DNA of 64,000 nt from Wenzhouxiangella sp. AB-CW3 (GCF_014725735.1 NZ_CP061368.1:1999225-2063224); one strand, 5' to 3'; shown: positions 1 through 10,275, counted from the stretch's first letter. Translations and numbers: made by a program. The notes: generated by a model not told the origin, from the letters alone.

Positions 1-10
1 AGATAGCCGA

Positions 11-901
11 ATGTTTGCCGCTATCGTCTTCGCGCTTCGTGTCGCCGGCGCCACCGCGCTGCTGAGTCTCAACACAATTGTTCATGTCGGACCATTGCTA
101 CTGGTGGCACTGGCCAAACTGGTCGTGCCCGGAAGACGCGTGCGTCGCGGGTTGGATCGGATGCTGATGGCCATTGCCGGCAGCTGGATCGGCGTGAATT
201 CCTGGATGATCGATCACCTGACCACGACCCGCATCGAGGTCAGTGGCCTGCCCGAGCCCGATCCGGAGGGCCAGATGCTGGTGATCTGCAATCACCAGAG
301 CTGGGTCGACATTCCGATTCTGCAAAAGCTGTTCAATCGCCGCTTGCCATTGCTGCGCTTCTTTCTCAAAAGGCAGCTGATCTGGGTCCCCCTGCTTGGC
401 TTGGCCTGGTGGGCGCTGGACTTTCCTTTCATGAAGCGCCACAGCCGCGAGCAGATCAGGCGCCGACCGGAACTGGCTCGCGACGATGTACTGGCGACCC
501 GCGCGGCCTGCGCCCGTTTCCGCGATCTGCCAGTAGCCATCGTCAACTTCGTTGAAGGCACCCGGTTCAGGCCTGCACGCCATGCCGCCCAGTCCTCACC
601 CTATCGGCACCTGCTCAAACCCCGCGCAGGCGGTGTGGCGTTTACCTTTGATGCCATGGGTGATGCGCTGGAACGCATTGTCGATGTCACGATCGTCTAT
701 CCGCACGGCCGGCCGCGCCTGGTCGACCTGTTTGCCAATCGTGTCAGGGAAGTCCGGGTCGCCATACAAAGCTACCCCGTGCCCGACTGGCTGCAAAGTG
801 GCGACTACCTGGGCGATCCCGAGTTTCGCGACCGCGTACGCGACTGGATCAACACGCTCTGGCAGGAAAAGGACCAGCTTTACAGGCAATTGGCGCGTTG
901 A
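11..901 (+). CDS. yihG: YihG-type 1-acylglycerol-3-phosphate acyltransferase
   Basis: A 296-residue membrane-associated acyltransferase of the PlsC/LPLAT superfamily that should acylate lysophosphatidic acid at the inner membrane during phospholipid synthesis. The HX4D catalytic motif is visible as NHQSWVD (His95, Asp100), and the glycerophosphate-binding motif as FVEGTR around residue 182. A hydrophobic segment covers about residues 5-38. FLKRQLIWVPLLGLAWWALD and the C-terminal NTLWQEKDQL closely follow E. coli YihG as I remember it, and the length matches (about 300). Only ten bases precede the ATG, so its promoter and ribosome site lie outside the window. The reading frame is still open at the left edge, so a slightly earlier start cannot be excluded. 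Confidence 0.88.
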   Translation: MFAAIVFALRVAGATALLSLNTIVHVGPLLLVALAKLVVPGRRVRRGLDRMLMAIAGSWIGVNSWMIDHLTTTRIEVSGLPEPDPEGQMLVICNHQSWVDIPILQKLFNRRLPLLRFFLKRQLIWVPLLGLAWWALDFPFMKRHSREQIRRRPELARDDVLATRAACARFRDLPVAIVNFVEGTRFRPARHAAQSSPYRHLLKPRAGGVAFTFDAMGDALERIVDVTIVYPHGRPRLVDLFANRVREVRVAIQSYPVPDWLQSGDYLGDPEFRDRVRDWINTLWQEKDQLYRQLAR

Positions 902-955
902 GAGGGACATTGCAAGGCTGCGGGGTTATGGGCATGCTATCTTTGGCCAATAGCT

Positions 956-1059
956 AACCTGATTATTCGTATTTCACAGTCATACCCTGTTTTTTGCTTG
1001 GGCAAAGCGCAGTTGAAACCAAGGCCTAAAGTTGGCTGAAACATCTGCACAATCAGGTT
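956..1059. repeat. Nine-base inverted repeat flanking the kinase leader
   Basis: AACCTGATT at 956-964 is repeated as its exact reverse complement AATCAGGTT at 1051-1059, in the 173-base gap between the acyltransferase and the kinase. A ten-base palindrome, GTTGATCAAC, overlaps the second arm at 1057-1066, just before the GAGGTG ribosome site of the kinase. It may be an operator or may be chance; I see no clear -35/-10 pair in this gap. Confidence 0.25.
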
Positions 1060-1074
1060 GATCAACGAGGTGAC

Positions 1075-2790
1075 ATGGAAAGACTTGGCCGCTATCGGAT
1101 TACCCGTGAACTGGGTCGTGGATCGATGTCCATCGTCTACGAAGCCTTTGATCCTCATATTGATCGCCACCTGGCCATCAAGGTGCTGCGCGAACGTTAT
1201 GCCCGCGATGTAAAAAGCCGCCAGCGCTTTCTCCGCGAGGCACGGTCGGCCGGCGGCCTGAGTCATCCGGGCATTGTGACCGTCTTCGATGTAGGCCAGG
1301 CCGATGGCCTGCCCTACATGGTCATGGAAAGACTGCAGGGTCAGAGCCTGGATTCCTATCTTGAAGAAGTGCCGGCACTTGATGCACGACGTGTCATTGA
1401 AATCGGCATTCAGCTGGCCGGCGCTCTCCACTATGCCCATGAGCGAGGCATCGTGCATCGCGATGTCAAACCCTCCAACATCTTCATTGACCCCGAATCC
1501 GGGCTGGTCAAACTGGTGGATTTCGGTATCGCCGCCATTGATCGTCGACTGCGTGAAGGTCAGGCGGGCCAGGATGCGTCCATTGTCGGAACGCCGCGCT
1601 ACATGCCGCCGGAGCAGTTGCAGGGAGAACGCCCCGACCAACGCTCCGACCTCTACAGTCTGGGCGTGGTGCTGTACCGCGCGCTTTCCGGCCATCTGCC
1701 GTTCCAGGGCGAGCCTCTGGCCGCCCTGATCCGCCAGATCGTCAATGATGCCCCGCCACGCTTGAGCGCTCATGATCCCCACACTCCGGTGGAGCTGGTC
1801 GAGCTCGTGACTCGCCTGCTGGCCAAGGAACCGGAGGCCCGCCATGCCGACGGGGCCCTGATCCGGGAAGAACTGCAGGAAATTCGCTCTGACCTTGACC
1901 GGGGACTTCTGAAGCAGGCTCGCGGCGCAGCGCCCGCGTGGCGCTGGCCACTTGCCCTGAGCCTTTGCCTGGCGCTGGTTCTGGGCGCCGGACTCACCTG
2001 GGTCTGGCACAGTCAGCGCGCCACGATGACCGAAACCACGCTGGGATTCGGTGATGGCCTGGCCTCGGTCATTGCTCGGGAAACCGCGGAAGCCCTGTTG
2101 CTGGAGGATGCCACCGCCCTGGGCAATCTGGTCGACGACTTTGCCGCCAATGACCGCATTACGCACCTGCACATCGTCGACCGCCATGGTCAGGTTCAAG
2201 CCAGCACCAATCCGTTTCTGCAAGGTGAGGAGCCGCCGATTCTGTCAGGCACGGCAGTAGAGCGCGACGGTGGTCATGTCAGACTGGTCATGATGGACGA
2301 TGGTCATCTGGAATTTCAGGCGCCGATCCGTTTCCAGGGTCGGCGAATCGGGCAGGCCCAGCTTGGCGTGGACGGCAGTCAGCTCCAGACCACGGCGTGG
2401 ACCACGATGTGGATGCTGGCTATCGTCTTTCTGGCCACTGTGCTGGTCAGCGCCATTGGTTTTGCCTGGATCGCCCGCTCGCAACGCCGGTCGATACAAC
2501 GTCTGGCCTGGGGGCTGCAGCGAATCGCTCGCGGTCAGTACGACTTCCGGCTCGACGATACGCGGCTGGATGCACTGTCCACGCTGTTTCGACGATTCAA
2601 CGACATGGCCGTCCGGCTGGATGAGCGGCATGGCCATGAGAAATCCCGCATGCCCGCGCCACTGCTACCGAGCGGCGAAGACACGCTGGAAGGCGAAATC
2701 GACGATACCCGGGAGATGGATGCGGCAGACCGGCCAGTTTCCCTGCGCAGCATTAGTGGCGGGAAGGATGACGACTCGAGTACGTCATAG
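1075..2790 (+). CDS. Membrane-anchored Ser/Thr protein kinase with C-terminal HAMP domain
   Basis: A 571-residue bacterial Hanks-type kinase. All catalytic elements are present: the glycine-rich loop GRGSMS near residue 15, Lys36 in AIKVL, HRDVKPSN (Asp130, Asn135), DFG at 149-151, and the GTPRYMPPE activation segment. After the kinase domain (about 7-270) comes a membrane segment at 291-312, then a periplasmic part of about 130 residues containing a Cache/PAS-like stretch (HIVDRHGQVQAS). A second membrane segment follows at 445-467 and a HAMP-like domain at about 468-518. So a cytoplasmic kinase is followed by an extracytoplasmic sensor and a HAMP with no recognisable output module after it, which is unusual. 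A good GAGGTG ribosome site precedes the ATG. The stop overlaps the convergent lipoprotein gene by six bases. Substrates are unknown. Confidence 0.88.
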   Translation: MERLGRYRITRELGRGSMSIVYEAFDPHIDRHLAIKVLRERYARDVKSRQRFLREARSAGGLSHPGIVTVFDVGQADGLPYMVMERLQGQSLDSYLEEVPALDARRVIEIGIQLAGALHYAHERGIVHRDVKPSNIFIDPESGLVKLVDFGIAAIDRRLREGQAGQDASIVGTPRYMPPEQLQGERPDQRSDLYSLGVVLYRALSGHLPFQGEPLAALIRQIVNDAPPRLSAHDPHTPVELVELVTRLLAKEPEARHADGALIREELQEIRSDLDRGLLKQARGAAPAWRWPLALSLCLALVLGAGLTWVWHSQRATMTETTLGFGDGLASVIARETAEALLLEDATALGNLVDDFAANDRITHLHIVDRHGQVQASTNPFLQGEEPPILSGTAVERDGGHVRLVMMDDGHLEFQAPIRFQGRRIGQAQLGVDGSQLQTTAWTTMWMLAIVFLATVLVSAIGFAWIARSQRRSIQRLAWGLQRIARGQYDFRLDDTRLDALSTLFRRFNDMAVRLDERHGHEKSRMPAPLLPSGEDTLEGEIDDTREMDAADRPVSLRSISGGKDDDSSTS

Positions 2791-3543
2791 CGCCTCCAGC
2801 CGTCGGAGCACTTCGCGAGCACGCTCCAGGTAGACCTCGGCCGGCCTGAAACCCGGATCCAATTCCAGCACGCGCTCCCAGTCGGCTACGGCAGCTTCCA
2901 CATCCTGTTCGCGCCAGGCACGCAGCGCACGGTCATGGTAGTGCTCGACCTCATTGGCGCGGGCCTCGGACAGTGATTCAGACACTGCTGCCTCCGGAAC
3001 CGCTTCAGGCTCGTCATGCGCCTCGGGCACGATTTCCGGTGTGACCTCGCTCTCATGATCGATCAGCGCCGCCTCAATCGGAACATCTTCAGCCGACTCG
3101 GTGTCTGCGGGCACTTTCAACAGTTGGCCGGGCTGCAACAGTCGCGGGCGCTCGATACTGTTCAGGCGGGCCAGGGAATAGAACAACATGCCATTGCCTG
3201 CATGACGTGCGGCCAGCTCCGAAAGCGTGTCGCCGGGCTCGACCAGAATTTCGCGGTGTGTTTCACCCAGCAAGGACTCCGGTGCTTCCCGGATCTGGCG
3301 CAGCAACAGCCGGGCAAGTCCATGGTCACCCCGTTCCGACAAGAGCTCGGTCAGCAATTCTTCAGCCATTTCGGGGTCTCCGTCCTGCAGCAGCACCAAT
3401 GCCTGGTCCAATTGATCCAGCTGTTCTGGCTCCTCGGCAGTGGCAGGCTCCGGTTCGGGCTCCGGCTCCCAGCGCCGCTGTTCGAACAACTGACAAGCGG
3501 CCAGCATCATGATGCTCATCACCATCAGCAGCATTCGAACCAT
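2785..3543 (-). CDS. LysM-domain lipoprotein with TPR-like C-terminus
   Basis: A predicted outer-membrane or periplasmic lipoprotein of about 252 residues. I start it at the ATG at 3543 because a short hydrophobic signal with lipobox LAAC follows directly; further ATG codons at 3546 and 3534 are possible. The longer open frame up to 3690 would bury the signal and run into the purB leader. An acidic Pro/Glu-rich linker follows the lipid anchor. A LysM domain (EPGDTLSELAARHAG to LLQPGQLLKVP) should bind peptidoglycan. The C-terminus (RAWREQDVEAAVADWERVL) looks like one TPR unit, often used for protein contacts. It converges on the kinase gene with a six-base 3' overlap. Its exact role is unknown; cell-envelope maintenance is a guess from the domains. 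Confidence 0.72.
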   Translation of the reverse strand: MVRMLLMVMSIMMLAACQLFEQRRWEPEPEPEPATAEEPEQLDQLDQALVLLQDGDPEMAEELLTELLSERGDHGLARLLLRQIREAPESLLGETHREILVEPGDTLSELAARHAGNGMLFYSLARLNSIERPRLLQPGQLLKVPADTESAEDVPIEAALIDHESEVTPEIVPEAHDEPEAVPEAAVSESLSEARANEVEHYHDRALRAWREQDVEAAVADWERVLELDPGFRPAEVYLERAREVLRRLEAL

Positions 3544-3630
3544 CATGTCGGAAGCGCATCCCGGGCCAGTATAGAGGCTACAGTGTATCAACCCCTTTCG
3601 ATTGGCAGGCCATGCCATCGGCCCCTGCGT

Positions 3631-3636
3631 TAAAAT
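3631..3636 (+). promoter_or_regulatory. Candidate -10 box for purB
   Basis: TAAAAT lies 37 bases before the chosen purB ATG, in the divergent gap shared with the lipoprotein gene. No convincing -35 hexamer sits 16-18 bases upstream; TTGGCA at 3602-3607 is too far (23 bases). No PurR-like operator is visible. Confidence 0.35.
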
Positions 3637-3673
3637 GGCGCGCTGTTTACCGGCCCTTCGCGACAAGACTGCC

Positions 3674-5062
3674 ATGACTTCCAATGCCATGAATGCCCTG
3701 ACTGCACTCTCACCTCTCGACGGGCGTTATGCCGGCCGTCTGACCGGACTGCGCGACCTGTGCTCCGAGGCCGGGCTGATCCGCCACCGAGTCGTGGTCG
3801 AGCTGGCCTGGTTCAAGGCGCTGGCCGGCCATCCCGATTTCACTGCCCTGCCCGCACTGAGCCCGGATGACCAGCAATTTCTGGACCGGGTGGGCGAAGA
3901 ATTCGGTCCGGACGATGCCGAGGCGGTCAAGAAGATCGAAGCCGGCACCAATCACGACGTCAAGGCGGTCGAGTACTGGCTCAAGCAGCGTCTGGACGAA
4001 CGGCCCTCGCTGGCACCATTTTCCGAGTTCATCCACTTCGCCTGCACCTCGGAAGACATCAACAATCTGTCCTGGGCGTTGATCATACGCCGGGCCGTGG
4101 TCGAACAGCTCGATCCACTGCTGGCCCGCCTCGACGACCGTCTGCAGGCCATGGCCACCGAGCATGCCGCACTGCCCATGCTCTCGCGCACCCATGGTCA
4201 GACTGCCTCGCCGACCACGCTGGGCAAGGAAATCGCCAACGTGGTGTTTCGTCTCCGGCGCCAGCGGCGGCAGCTAGACCAGATCGAAATCACCGGCAAG
4301 ATCAACGGTGCGGTCGGCAACTTCAATGCCCACCTGGCCGCTTGCCCGGAACTGGACTGGCCGGACCTGTCGCGTCAGGTGGTCGAAGACCTCGGCCTGA
4401 TCTGGAACCCCTACACCACCCAGATTGAACCGCACGACATGATCGCCGAGGTTGCGCATGCACTCATGCGCATCAACACAATCCTGCTGGATTTCGCGCG
4501 CGATGCCTGGGGATACGTGTCACTGGGCTACTTCCGCCAGAAGCTGGTCGAGGGCGAAGTCGGTTCGTCGACCATGCCACACAAGGTCAACCCCATCGAT
4601 TTCGAAAATGGCGAGGGCAATCTGGGCCTGGCCAATGCCCTGCTGGATCACCTCGGCGGCAAGCTGCCCATCTCGCGATTCCAACGCGACCTGACCGATT
4701 CCACCGTTCAGCGTTCACTGGGTTCGGCCTTCGGCTACTGCTCGCTGGCCTGGCAGTCCATCCTGCGCGGGCTGGATCGGATCGCCCCGGCACCCGAGCG
4801 CCTGGCCGAGGATCTGGATGAGGCCTGGGAAGTGCTGGCCGAGGCCGTACAAACCGTGATGCGCCTGCATGGCATTCCCGAGCCCTATGAAAAACTCAAG
4901 GCGTTGACGCGCGGCCAGGGCATCGACAGGGAGCGCATCCGCGAGTTCATCGCCGGACTCGACCTGCCGGAGGCCGATCGCGAACGCCTGCTGGCACTCA
5001 CTCCAGCCGACTACACCGGCAATGCCGCCGACATGGCGCGGGCCATCACCCGGCATTCATGA
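3674..5062 (+). CDS. purB: Adenylosuccinate lyase
   Basis: PurB (462 residues from this start) catalyses two fumarate-releasing steps of purine synthesis: SAICAR to AICAR, and adenylosuccinate to AMP. The N-terminus LTALSPLDGRYAGR is the standard start of the family, so I use the ATG at 3674; the ATG at 3689 is also possible, and the longer frame from 3602 adds an unrelated leader. Recognisable segments are TSEDINN, SRTHGQTASPTTLGKE, and the fumarase/aspartase signature GSSTMPHKVNPIDFEN, whose flexible loop carries the catalytic serine. The length matches E. coli PurB (456). The stop codon overlaps the start of roxA by four bases (ATGA), indicating translational coupling. Confidence 0.95.
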   Translation: MTSNAMNALTALSPLDGRYAGRLTGLRDLCSEAGLIRHRVVVELAWFKALAGHPDFTALPALSPDDQQFLDRVGEEFGPDDAEAVKKIEAGTNHDVKAVEYWLKQRLDERPSLAPFSEFIHFACTSEDINNLSWALIIRRAVVEQLDPLLARLDDRLQAMATEHAALPMLSRTHGQTASPTTLGKEIANVVFRLRRQRRQLDQIEITGKINGAVGNFNAHLAACPELDWPDLSRQVVEDLGLIWNPYTTQIEPHDMIAEVAHALMRINTILLDFARDAWGYVSLGYFRQKLVEGEVGSSTMPHKVNPIDFENGEGNLGLANALLDHLGGKLPISRFQRDLTDSTVQRSLGSAFGYCSLAWQSILRGLDRIAPAPERLAEDLDEAWEVLAEAVQTVMRLHGIPEPYEKLKALTRGQGIDRERIREFIAGLDLPEADRERLLALTPADYTGNAADMARAITRHS

Positions 5063-6165
5063 ATCCGGTCGAACGACTGGATCCGTTCGACGCCGATCGC
5101 TTCCTCGAAGAGTTCTGGCAGCGTCGTCCCTGCCTGATCGGCAACTGGATACAGGCCGCACCGCTGCCACTTGACGATCTGCTCGATGCCGCCGACTCTC
5201 TGAGCCTGCCGGCCCGGCTGATCCGAGGGCGTCAGGATCTGGCCGACTGGACCTTGCTGCATGGTCCGCTGGAGGCCGACGACCTGCCCGATACCCCCTC
5301 GGACTGGACCGTACTCGTCCAGGAGATGGACAAGGCCCGACCCGAGGTCGAGTCCGTACTGGATCGATTCCGAGAATTCCTGCCCGACTGGCTGCTCGAC
5401 GATGTCATGATTTCACAGGCCGCGCCGGGCGGCTCGGTGGGCGCCCATGCCGATGCGTATGACGTTTTCCTGGTTCAGGTAGGCGGCACCCGCCTCTGGC
5501 AGCTCGCCGAAAACTTCGACACCACACTAGATAATCGCTTCGAACTCGCGCTGCTGGCTCGATGGCAGCCCGAGACCGAGGTGCGTGCAGAACCCGGCGA
5601 CACACTTTATCTACCCGCCAGCATCGCCCATCATGGCGTGGCACAGAACACTTGTCAGACCTGGTCGGTCGGACTACGCACCCCAAGCGGACCGGAAATG
5701 CTTTTTCTGCTGGGGGAATTACTGACCGCACAGTCCCGGAATCCGGCGCGACTGTCGGTGCAGCAACCCGAGCGCGACAATCCGGCCCGCATCGGGTCCG
5801 GGCTGGTCACGGAAGCCAGGCGTTTGCTGGAACACACCCTGTCGATGCCGGATGCTGAGTTAGAGGCGCTGCTGGGTCGAATTCTTACCCAGTGGCGACT
5901 GTGGCCGCGCGACGAGGAGCCGGAGCTGGAAACGATTGTGCAGCACCTGGGCCGAAACCGCTCGCTGAAGCTTCATGGATCGGCGCGCCTGGCTATCCAT
6001 GGCCGTCATGGCGAAGCGCATCTCACAATCAATGGCGAGCCCATCCGGTGCCCGTCTCCCCTGGCCCGGGAACTTGCTCAAACACGCCTCGTAGGGTCTG
6101 CGTGGCTCGAGTGCCGTGACGGCCTGGAACAACTTTGCGATCTGGGCGCAATCGATATCCCCTGA
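5059..6165 (+). CDS. roxA: JmjC-type ribosomal protein L16 arginine hydroxylase
   Basis: A 368-residue 2-oxoglutarate/Fe(II) oxygenase of the RoxA/YcfD family, which in E. coli hydroxylates an arginine of ribosomal protein L16. The cupin fold carries the iron triad: His130 and Asp132 in GAHADAYDVF, and His191 in LPASIAHHG. The N-terminus (FLEEFWQRRPCLIGN) and the winged-helix-like C-terminal part fit the family, whose usual length is about 370. It is coupled to purB by an ATGA overlap. In E. coli ycfD lies close to purB as well, which supports the assignment. No sign of damage. Confidence 0.88.
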   Translation: MNPVERLDPFDADRFLEEFWQRRPCLIGNWIQAAPLPLDDLLDAADSLSLPARLIRGRQDLADWTLLHGPLEADDLPDTPSDWTVLVQEMDKARPEVESVLDRFREFLPDWLLDDVMISQAAPGGSVGAHADAYDVFLVQVGGTRLWQLAENFDTTLDNRFELALLARWQPETEVRAEPGDTLYLPASIAHHGVAQNTCQTWSVGLRTPSGPEMLFLLGELLTAQSRNPARLSVQQPERDNPARIGSGLVTEARRLLEHTLSMPDAELEALLGRILTQWRLWPRDEEPELETIVQHLGRNRSLKLHGSARLAIHGRHGEAHLTINGEPIRCPSPLARELAQTRLVGSAWLECRDGLEQLCDLGAIDIP

Positions 6166-6202
6166 TCGGCCCGGTTGGCAACACAGCACGCATCGGGGCC
6201 GT

Positions 6203-6208
6203 TATAAT
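6203..6208 (+). promoter_or_regulatory. Candidate -10 box for sucA
   Basis: A perfect TATAAT lies 45 bases before the sucA ATG in the 87-base gap after roxA. There is no good -35 at 16-18 bases; TTGGCA at 6175-6180 is 22 bases away. This suggests that sucA has its own promoter, perhaps activator dependent. Confidence 0.45.
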
Positions 6209-6252
6209 CACGAGTCGTTATCTGGCCATCCGATTTCCCTGGCACCAGCCCA

Positions 6253-9057
6253 ATGACCGACGACTTGCAGGAGCAATACCGGGCCTCCCATCTGTCCGGC
6301 GGCAATGCCGCCTATGTGGAGGAATTCTACGAAGCATGGCTCGACGATCCCACGTCCGTTCCAGAACACTGGCAGAAGATCTTCAGGACATTCAGCGACA
6401 GCGCTGAAGACACGCGACATCGGGCCATAACCGAGTACTTCCGTGAACTGGCCGCCAACGGACATTATCGCGGCGGCGCCAGCGTTGCCGAAGACTTCAA
6501 GCAGGCCGGCGTACTCAGGCTGATCAACGCCTACCGCGTCAGAGGCCACCAGCGCGCCAGGCTCGACCCGCTCGACATCAGCCATCGCCCCGACGTGCCC
6601 GACCTCGAGCTGGGCTTTCACAGCCTGTCGGAAGCCGATCTGAACACCAGCTTCCACACCGGCTCGCTGGCCGGCCCCGACCACCGCCCGCTGTCGGAAA
6701 TCATCGATATCTGCCAGCGCACCTACTGCGGCAGCATCGGTGTCGAGTACATGCACATCACCGACACCAACCAGCGGCGCTGGCTGCAGCAGCGGCTCGA
6801 AGGCGCTCATGGCAACTACACGCCGGATGCCGAAGAACGCAAGCGTCTGCTCGACAAGCTGTCGGCCGCCGAGGGCCTGGAAAAGTACCTGCACTCGAAG
6901 TACGTTGGCCAGAAGCGGTTTTCGCTGGAAGGCGGCGAGAGCATGATCCCGCTGTTCGACACTCTGATTCGCCATACCGGCAGCCAGGGTGTCAGGGAAA
7001 TGGTCATCGGCATGGCCCACCGCGGCCGCCTCAATGTTCTGGTCAACATTCTTGGCAAAAGCCCGCGCGAGCTCTTTGCCGAGTTCGAAGGCGCGCTGGC
7101 CAAGGACGATCCCAACCGCAGTGGCGATGTGAAATACCACATGGGCTTCAGTTCCGATGTGCCGACCCCGGGCGGCCCCATGCACCTGGCGCTGGCGTTC
7201 AACCCGTCGCACCTGGAGATCGTCAACCCGGTCGTGGCCGGCTCGGCCCGCGCGCGTCAAACCCGCCTGGGTGACGAGCAACGTGAACAGGTTCTGCCCG
7301 TGCTGGTCCATGGCGATGCCGCCATTGCCGGCCAGGGCGTGGTCATGGAACTGCTCAACATGTCGCAGGCGCGTGGTTTTGCCGTCGGCGGCACCTTTCA
7401 TGTCGTGGTCAACAACCAGATCGGCTTCACCACCTCGCACCCGCTTGATGCCCGCTCGACCTTCTACTGCACCGAAGTCGCCAAGATGGTCCAGGCGCCC
7501 ATCCTGCACGTCAATGGCGACGATCCCGAGGCCGTGCTGTTTGCCACCCGCCTGCTGGCCGACTTCCGTCGCGAGTTCAAGAAGGATGTCGTGCTCGACC
7601 TGGTGTGTTATCGGCGCCACGGTCACAACGAGGCCGACGAACCGGCCGCCACCCAGCCACGCATGTACCAGGTCATCCGCAAACTGGACCCGGTGCGCAA
7701 GCAGTATGCCGACCAGCTCATCAAGGACGGGCTGGCCGAGAAGAAGGTCATCGATCAGGCTGCCGCCACCTACCGTGACAAGCTCGATGCCGGCGAACCG
7801 GTGGTTGAATTGCTCGACGAGCCCGTCGAGACCGTGGACTGGTCGCCCTATCTTGAAGGCGACTGGCAGGAAGCGGTCGAAACCGGCGTTGACCGCAACC
7901 GAATCAGGGAGCTTTCGGAGCGCCTTACCACGTTGCCGGAAGGCTTCAGCCTGCACAAGCAGGTCGAGCGCATCGTCGAAACCCGCCGCAAGATGGCCGC
8001 CGGCGAGACACCCATGGACTGGGGCTTTGCCGAAACCATGGCTTACGCCACCCTGGTCGAATCCGGCCATGGACTGCGCCTGGTCGGCCAGGATTCGGGA
8101 CGCGGCACCTTCTTCCATCGACACGCTGTGCTGCACAATCAGGAAGACGGCAGTTCGCACCTGCCGTTGTCCACCCTGTCGGACAACAAGCGCCGCGTCA
8201 CCGTCATCGATTCTCTGCTCTCGGAAGAGGCCGTGCTCGGCTTCGAGTACGGATATGCCACCGCCGACCCCGGAACACTGGTCATCTGGGAAGCGCAGTT
8301 CGGTGACTTCGTCAACGGCGCGCAGGTCGTCATCGATCAGTTCATCTCGTCGGGCGAGACCAAGTGGGGCCGCTTGTGCGGCCTGGCCATGTTCCTGCCG
8401 CACGGCTACGAGGGCCAGGGCCCGGAGCATTCGTCTGCCCGCCTGGAGCGTTTCATGCAGCTGTGCTCGGGCAACAACATCCAGGTCTGCGTGCCCACCC
8501 TGCCCTCGCAGATGTTCCACATGATCCGGCGGCAAATGTTGCGCCAGTTCCGCAAGCCGCTGATCGTGATGACGCCCAAGTCGCTGCTCAGGCACAAGTC
8601 GTCGACCTCCAGCCTCGAAGATCTTGAGAACGGTCAGTTCCAGCTGGTCATCGACGACCCGGCCGGGCTGGATGCCGACAAGGTCAAGCGGATTGTCTTC
8701 TGCTCCGGCAAGGTCTACTTCGACCTGGCCAAGCAGCGTGACGAAGACGAGATCGACGATATCGTTCTGGTTCGCGTGGAACAGCTCTACCCCTTCCCGC
8801 GCGAGGAAGTGCAGAAGATCATCGCCCGCTACGGCAAGGCCGGAGAAGTGGTCTGGTGCCAGGAAGAGCCGCTCAACCAGGGCGCCTGGTTCCAGATTCG
8901 TCACCACCTTCAGGCCTGCATTGCCGAGGGCCAGGAACTGTTCTATGCCGGCCGTGCCGGTTCGGCCTCCCCGGCAGTCGGCTATTACCAGGTACACATT
9001 GAACAACAAAAACGTCTGGTCGGCGATGCGCTGACCCATGGCAAAGGATCGGAGTGA
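6253..9057 (+). CDS. sucA: 2-oxoglutarate dehydrogenase E1 component
   Basis: The thiamine diphosphate-dependent E1 subunit (934 residues, E. coli 933) decarboxylates 2-oxoglutarate and passes the succinyl group to the lipoyl arm of SucB in the TCA cycle. The N-terminus carries the E1o sequence [20 protein letters not shown]. Other family segments are [17 protein letters not shown], the ThDP/Mg site [13 protein letters not shown] with NNQIGFTTS, and the C-terminal transketolase-like part [14 protein letters not shown] and [20 protein letters not shown]. It is followed by sucB after seven bases, so the two are one transcript. No sdh genes are upstream in this window. Confidence 0.97.
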   Translation: MTDDLQEQYRASHLSGGNAAYVEEFYEAWLDDPTSVPEHWQKIFRTFSDSAEDTRHRAITEYFRELAANGHYRGGASVAEDFKQAGVLRLINAYRVRGHQRARLDPLDISHRPDVPDLELGFHSLSEADLNTSFHTGSLAGPDHRPLSEIIDICQRTYCGSIGVEYMHITDTNQRRWLQQRLEGAHGNYTPDAEERKRLLDKLSAAEGLEKYLHSKYVGQKRFSLEGGESMIPLFDTLIRHTGSQGVREMVIGMAHRGRLNVLVNILGKSPRELFAEFEGALAKDDPNRSGDVKYHMGFSSDVPTPGGPMHLALAFNPSHLEIVNPVVAGSARARQTRLGDEQREQVLPVLVHGDAAIAGQGVVMELLNMSQARGFAVGGTFHVVVNNQIGFTTSHPLDARSTFYCTEVAKMVQAPILHVNGDDPEAVLFATRLLADFRREFKKDVVLDLVCYRRHGHNEADEPAATQPRMYQVIRKLDPVRKQYADQLIKDGLAEKKVIDQAAATYRDKLDAGEPVVELLDEPVETVDWSPYLEGDWQEAVETGVDRNRIRELSERLTTLPEGFSLHKQVERIVETRRKMAAGETPMDWGFAETMAYATLVESGHGLRLVGQDSGRGTFFHRHAVLHNQEDGSSHLPLSTLSDNKRRVTVIDSLLSEEAVLGFEYGYATADPGTLVIWEAQFGDFVNGAQVVIDQFISSGETKWGRLCGLAMFLPHGYEGQGPEHSSARLERFMQLCSGNNIQVCVPTLPSQMFHMIRRQMLRQFRKPLIVMTPKSLLRHKSSTSSLEDLENGQFQLVIDDPAGLDADKVKRIVFCSGKVYFDLAKQRDEDEIDDIVLVRVEQLYPFPREEVQKIIARYGKAGEVVWCQEEPLNQGAWFQIRHHLQACIAEGQELFYAGRAGSASPAVGYYQVHIEQQKRLVGDALTHGKGSE

Positions 9058-9064
9058 AAAACCC

Positions 9065-10264
9065 ATGAGTGTTGAAGTAAAAGTCCCCAACCTGCCCGAA
9101 TCGGTATCCGATGCCACGGTCGCCAAGTGGCACAAGAAGCCCGGAGACAGCATCGCGCGCGATGAAAACCTGGTCGACCTGGAAACCGACAAGGTCGTAC
9201 TGGAAGTTCCGGCGCCCGCCGACGGCGTCCTCAAGGACATCAGTGCCGAAGAAGGCGCCACCGTTGCCGAGGGCGAGCTGCTCGGCCTGATGGAAGAAGG
9301 CGAAGCGCCGGCCGCTGACGAGGAGAAAGACGATGAGCCGGCCAGCGACGATACCGGCGACAAGGGCAAGAAGGAAGAGTCGGCCGACAAGGCACCGTCC
9401 AGCAAGGGCCGTGACCGCTCGGCCGAAAAGGACCTGCCCCCCTCGGCCCGCCGGCTGGTGGCCGAGAACGACCTGGATGCCGGCAGCATCGAGGGCTCCG
9501 GCCGCGGTGGCCGGGTGACCAAGGGCGATGTCATGAAACACATGGCCGGCGGCGCCACCGGCCCTCGCCCGGAAGAGCGCGTCAAGATGTCGCGGCTGCG
9601 CTCGCGCATCGCCGAGCGCATGAAGGAAGCCCAGAACACGGCCGCCATCCTGACCTCGTTCAACGAAGTCAACCTCAAGGCGGTCATGGACATGCGCGCC
9701 CGCTACAAGGAAGATTTCCAGCAGCAGCATGGCGTCAAGCTCGGCTTCATGTCGTTTTTCGTCAAGGCCTGCTGCGAGGCGCTGCAGAAGCATCCGGTGG
9801 TCAACGCCTCGGTTGACGGCGAGGAGATCGTCTATCACGGCTACCAGGACATCGGCATTGCCGTGTCCACCGACCGCGGCCTGCTGGTGCCCATCCTGCG
9901 AGATGCTCATCGGATGAGCCTGGCCGAGATCGAACAGGGCATTGCCGACTACGCCGACAAGGCGCGCAAGGGCGCGATCCAGCTCGAGGACCTGCAGGGC
10001 GGCACTTTCACCATCACCAATGGCGGCGTATTCGGCTCGCTGCTGTCCACGCCGCTTCTGAACATGCCGCAAAGCGCCATCCTGGGCATGCACACCATCA
10101 AGGAACGGCCGATTGCCGAAAACGGCGAGATCGTCATCCGGCCGATGATGTACATCGCCCTGTCCTACGACCACCGCATCATCGACGGCAAGGACGCCGT
10201 GCAGTTCCTGGTCGCGGTCAAGGAAGCGCTCGAAGACCCCGCCCGCATGCTGCTGGGCCTTTAA
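9065..10264 (+). CDS. sucB: Dihydrolipoyl succinyltransferase (E2 of 2-oxoglutarate dehydrogenase)
   Basis: SucB (399 residues) forms the core of the complex and transfers the succinyl group to CoA. The order is an N-terminal lipoyl domain with the lipoylated Lys43 in [10 protein letters not shown], a very charged Asp/Glu/Lys/Ser linker (about 78-122), an E3-binding domain ([16 protein letters not shown] to GRVTKGDVM), and the catalytic domain ending with [16 protein letters not shown], which holds the active-site His and Asp. The ATG at 9065 is chosen because the family N-terminus [13 protein letters not shown] follows it; an earlier frame start at 9038 lies inside sucA. A large hairpin repeat separates it from lpdA. 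Confidence 0.96.
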   Translation: MSVEVKVPNLPESVSDATVAKWHKKPGDSIARDENLVDLETDKVVLEVPAPADGVLKDISAEEGATVAEGELLGLMEEGEAPAADEEKDDEPASDDTGDKGKKEESADKAPSSKGRDRSAEKDLPPSARRLVAENDLDAGSIEGSGRGGRVTKGDVMKHMAGGATGPRPEERVKMSRLRSRIAERMKEAQNTAAILTSFNEVNLKAVMDMRARYKEDFQQQHGVKLGFMSFFVKACCEALQKHPVVNASVDGEEIVYHGYQDIGIAVSTDRGLLVPILRDAHRMSLAEIEQGIADYADKARKGAIQLEDLQGGTFTITNGGVFGSLLSTPLLNMPQSAILGMHTIKERPIAENGEIVIRPMMYIALSYDHRIIDGKDAVQFLVAVKEALEDPARMLLGL

Positions 10265-10275
10265 AAATATGAGCA

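Noticed and set aside
3602-3636. TTGGCA plus TAAAAT before purB, and TTGGCA plus TATAAT before sucA, as complete sigma-70 promoters
   Set aside because: Spacers are 23 and 22 bases, too long for a normal sigma-70 promoter; only the -10 boxes are reported.
6208-9693. Very long open frame (over 1100 codons) on the minus strand across sucA and sucB
   Set aside because: It is antisense to two unmistakable enzyme genes; such shadow frames are expected in GC-rich DNA with strong codon bias, and its product shows no recognisable domain.
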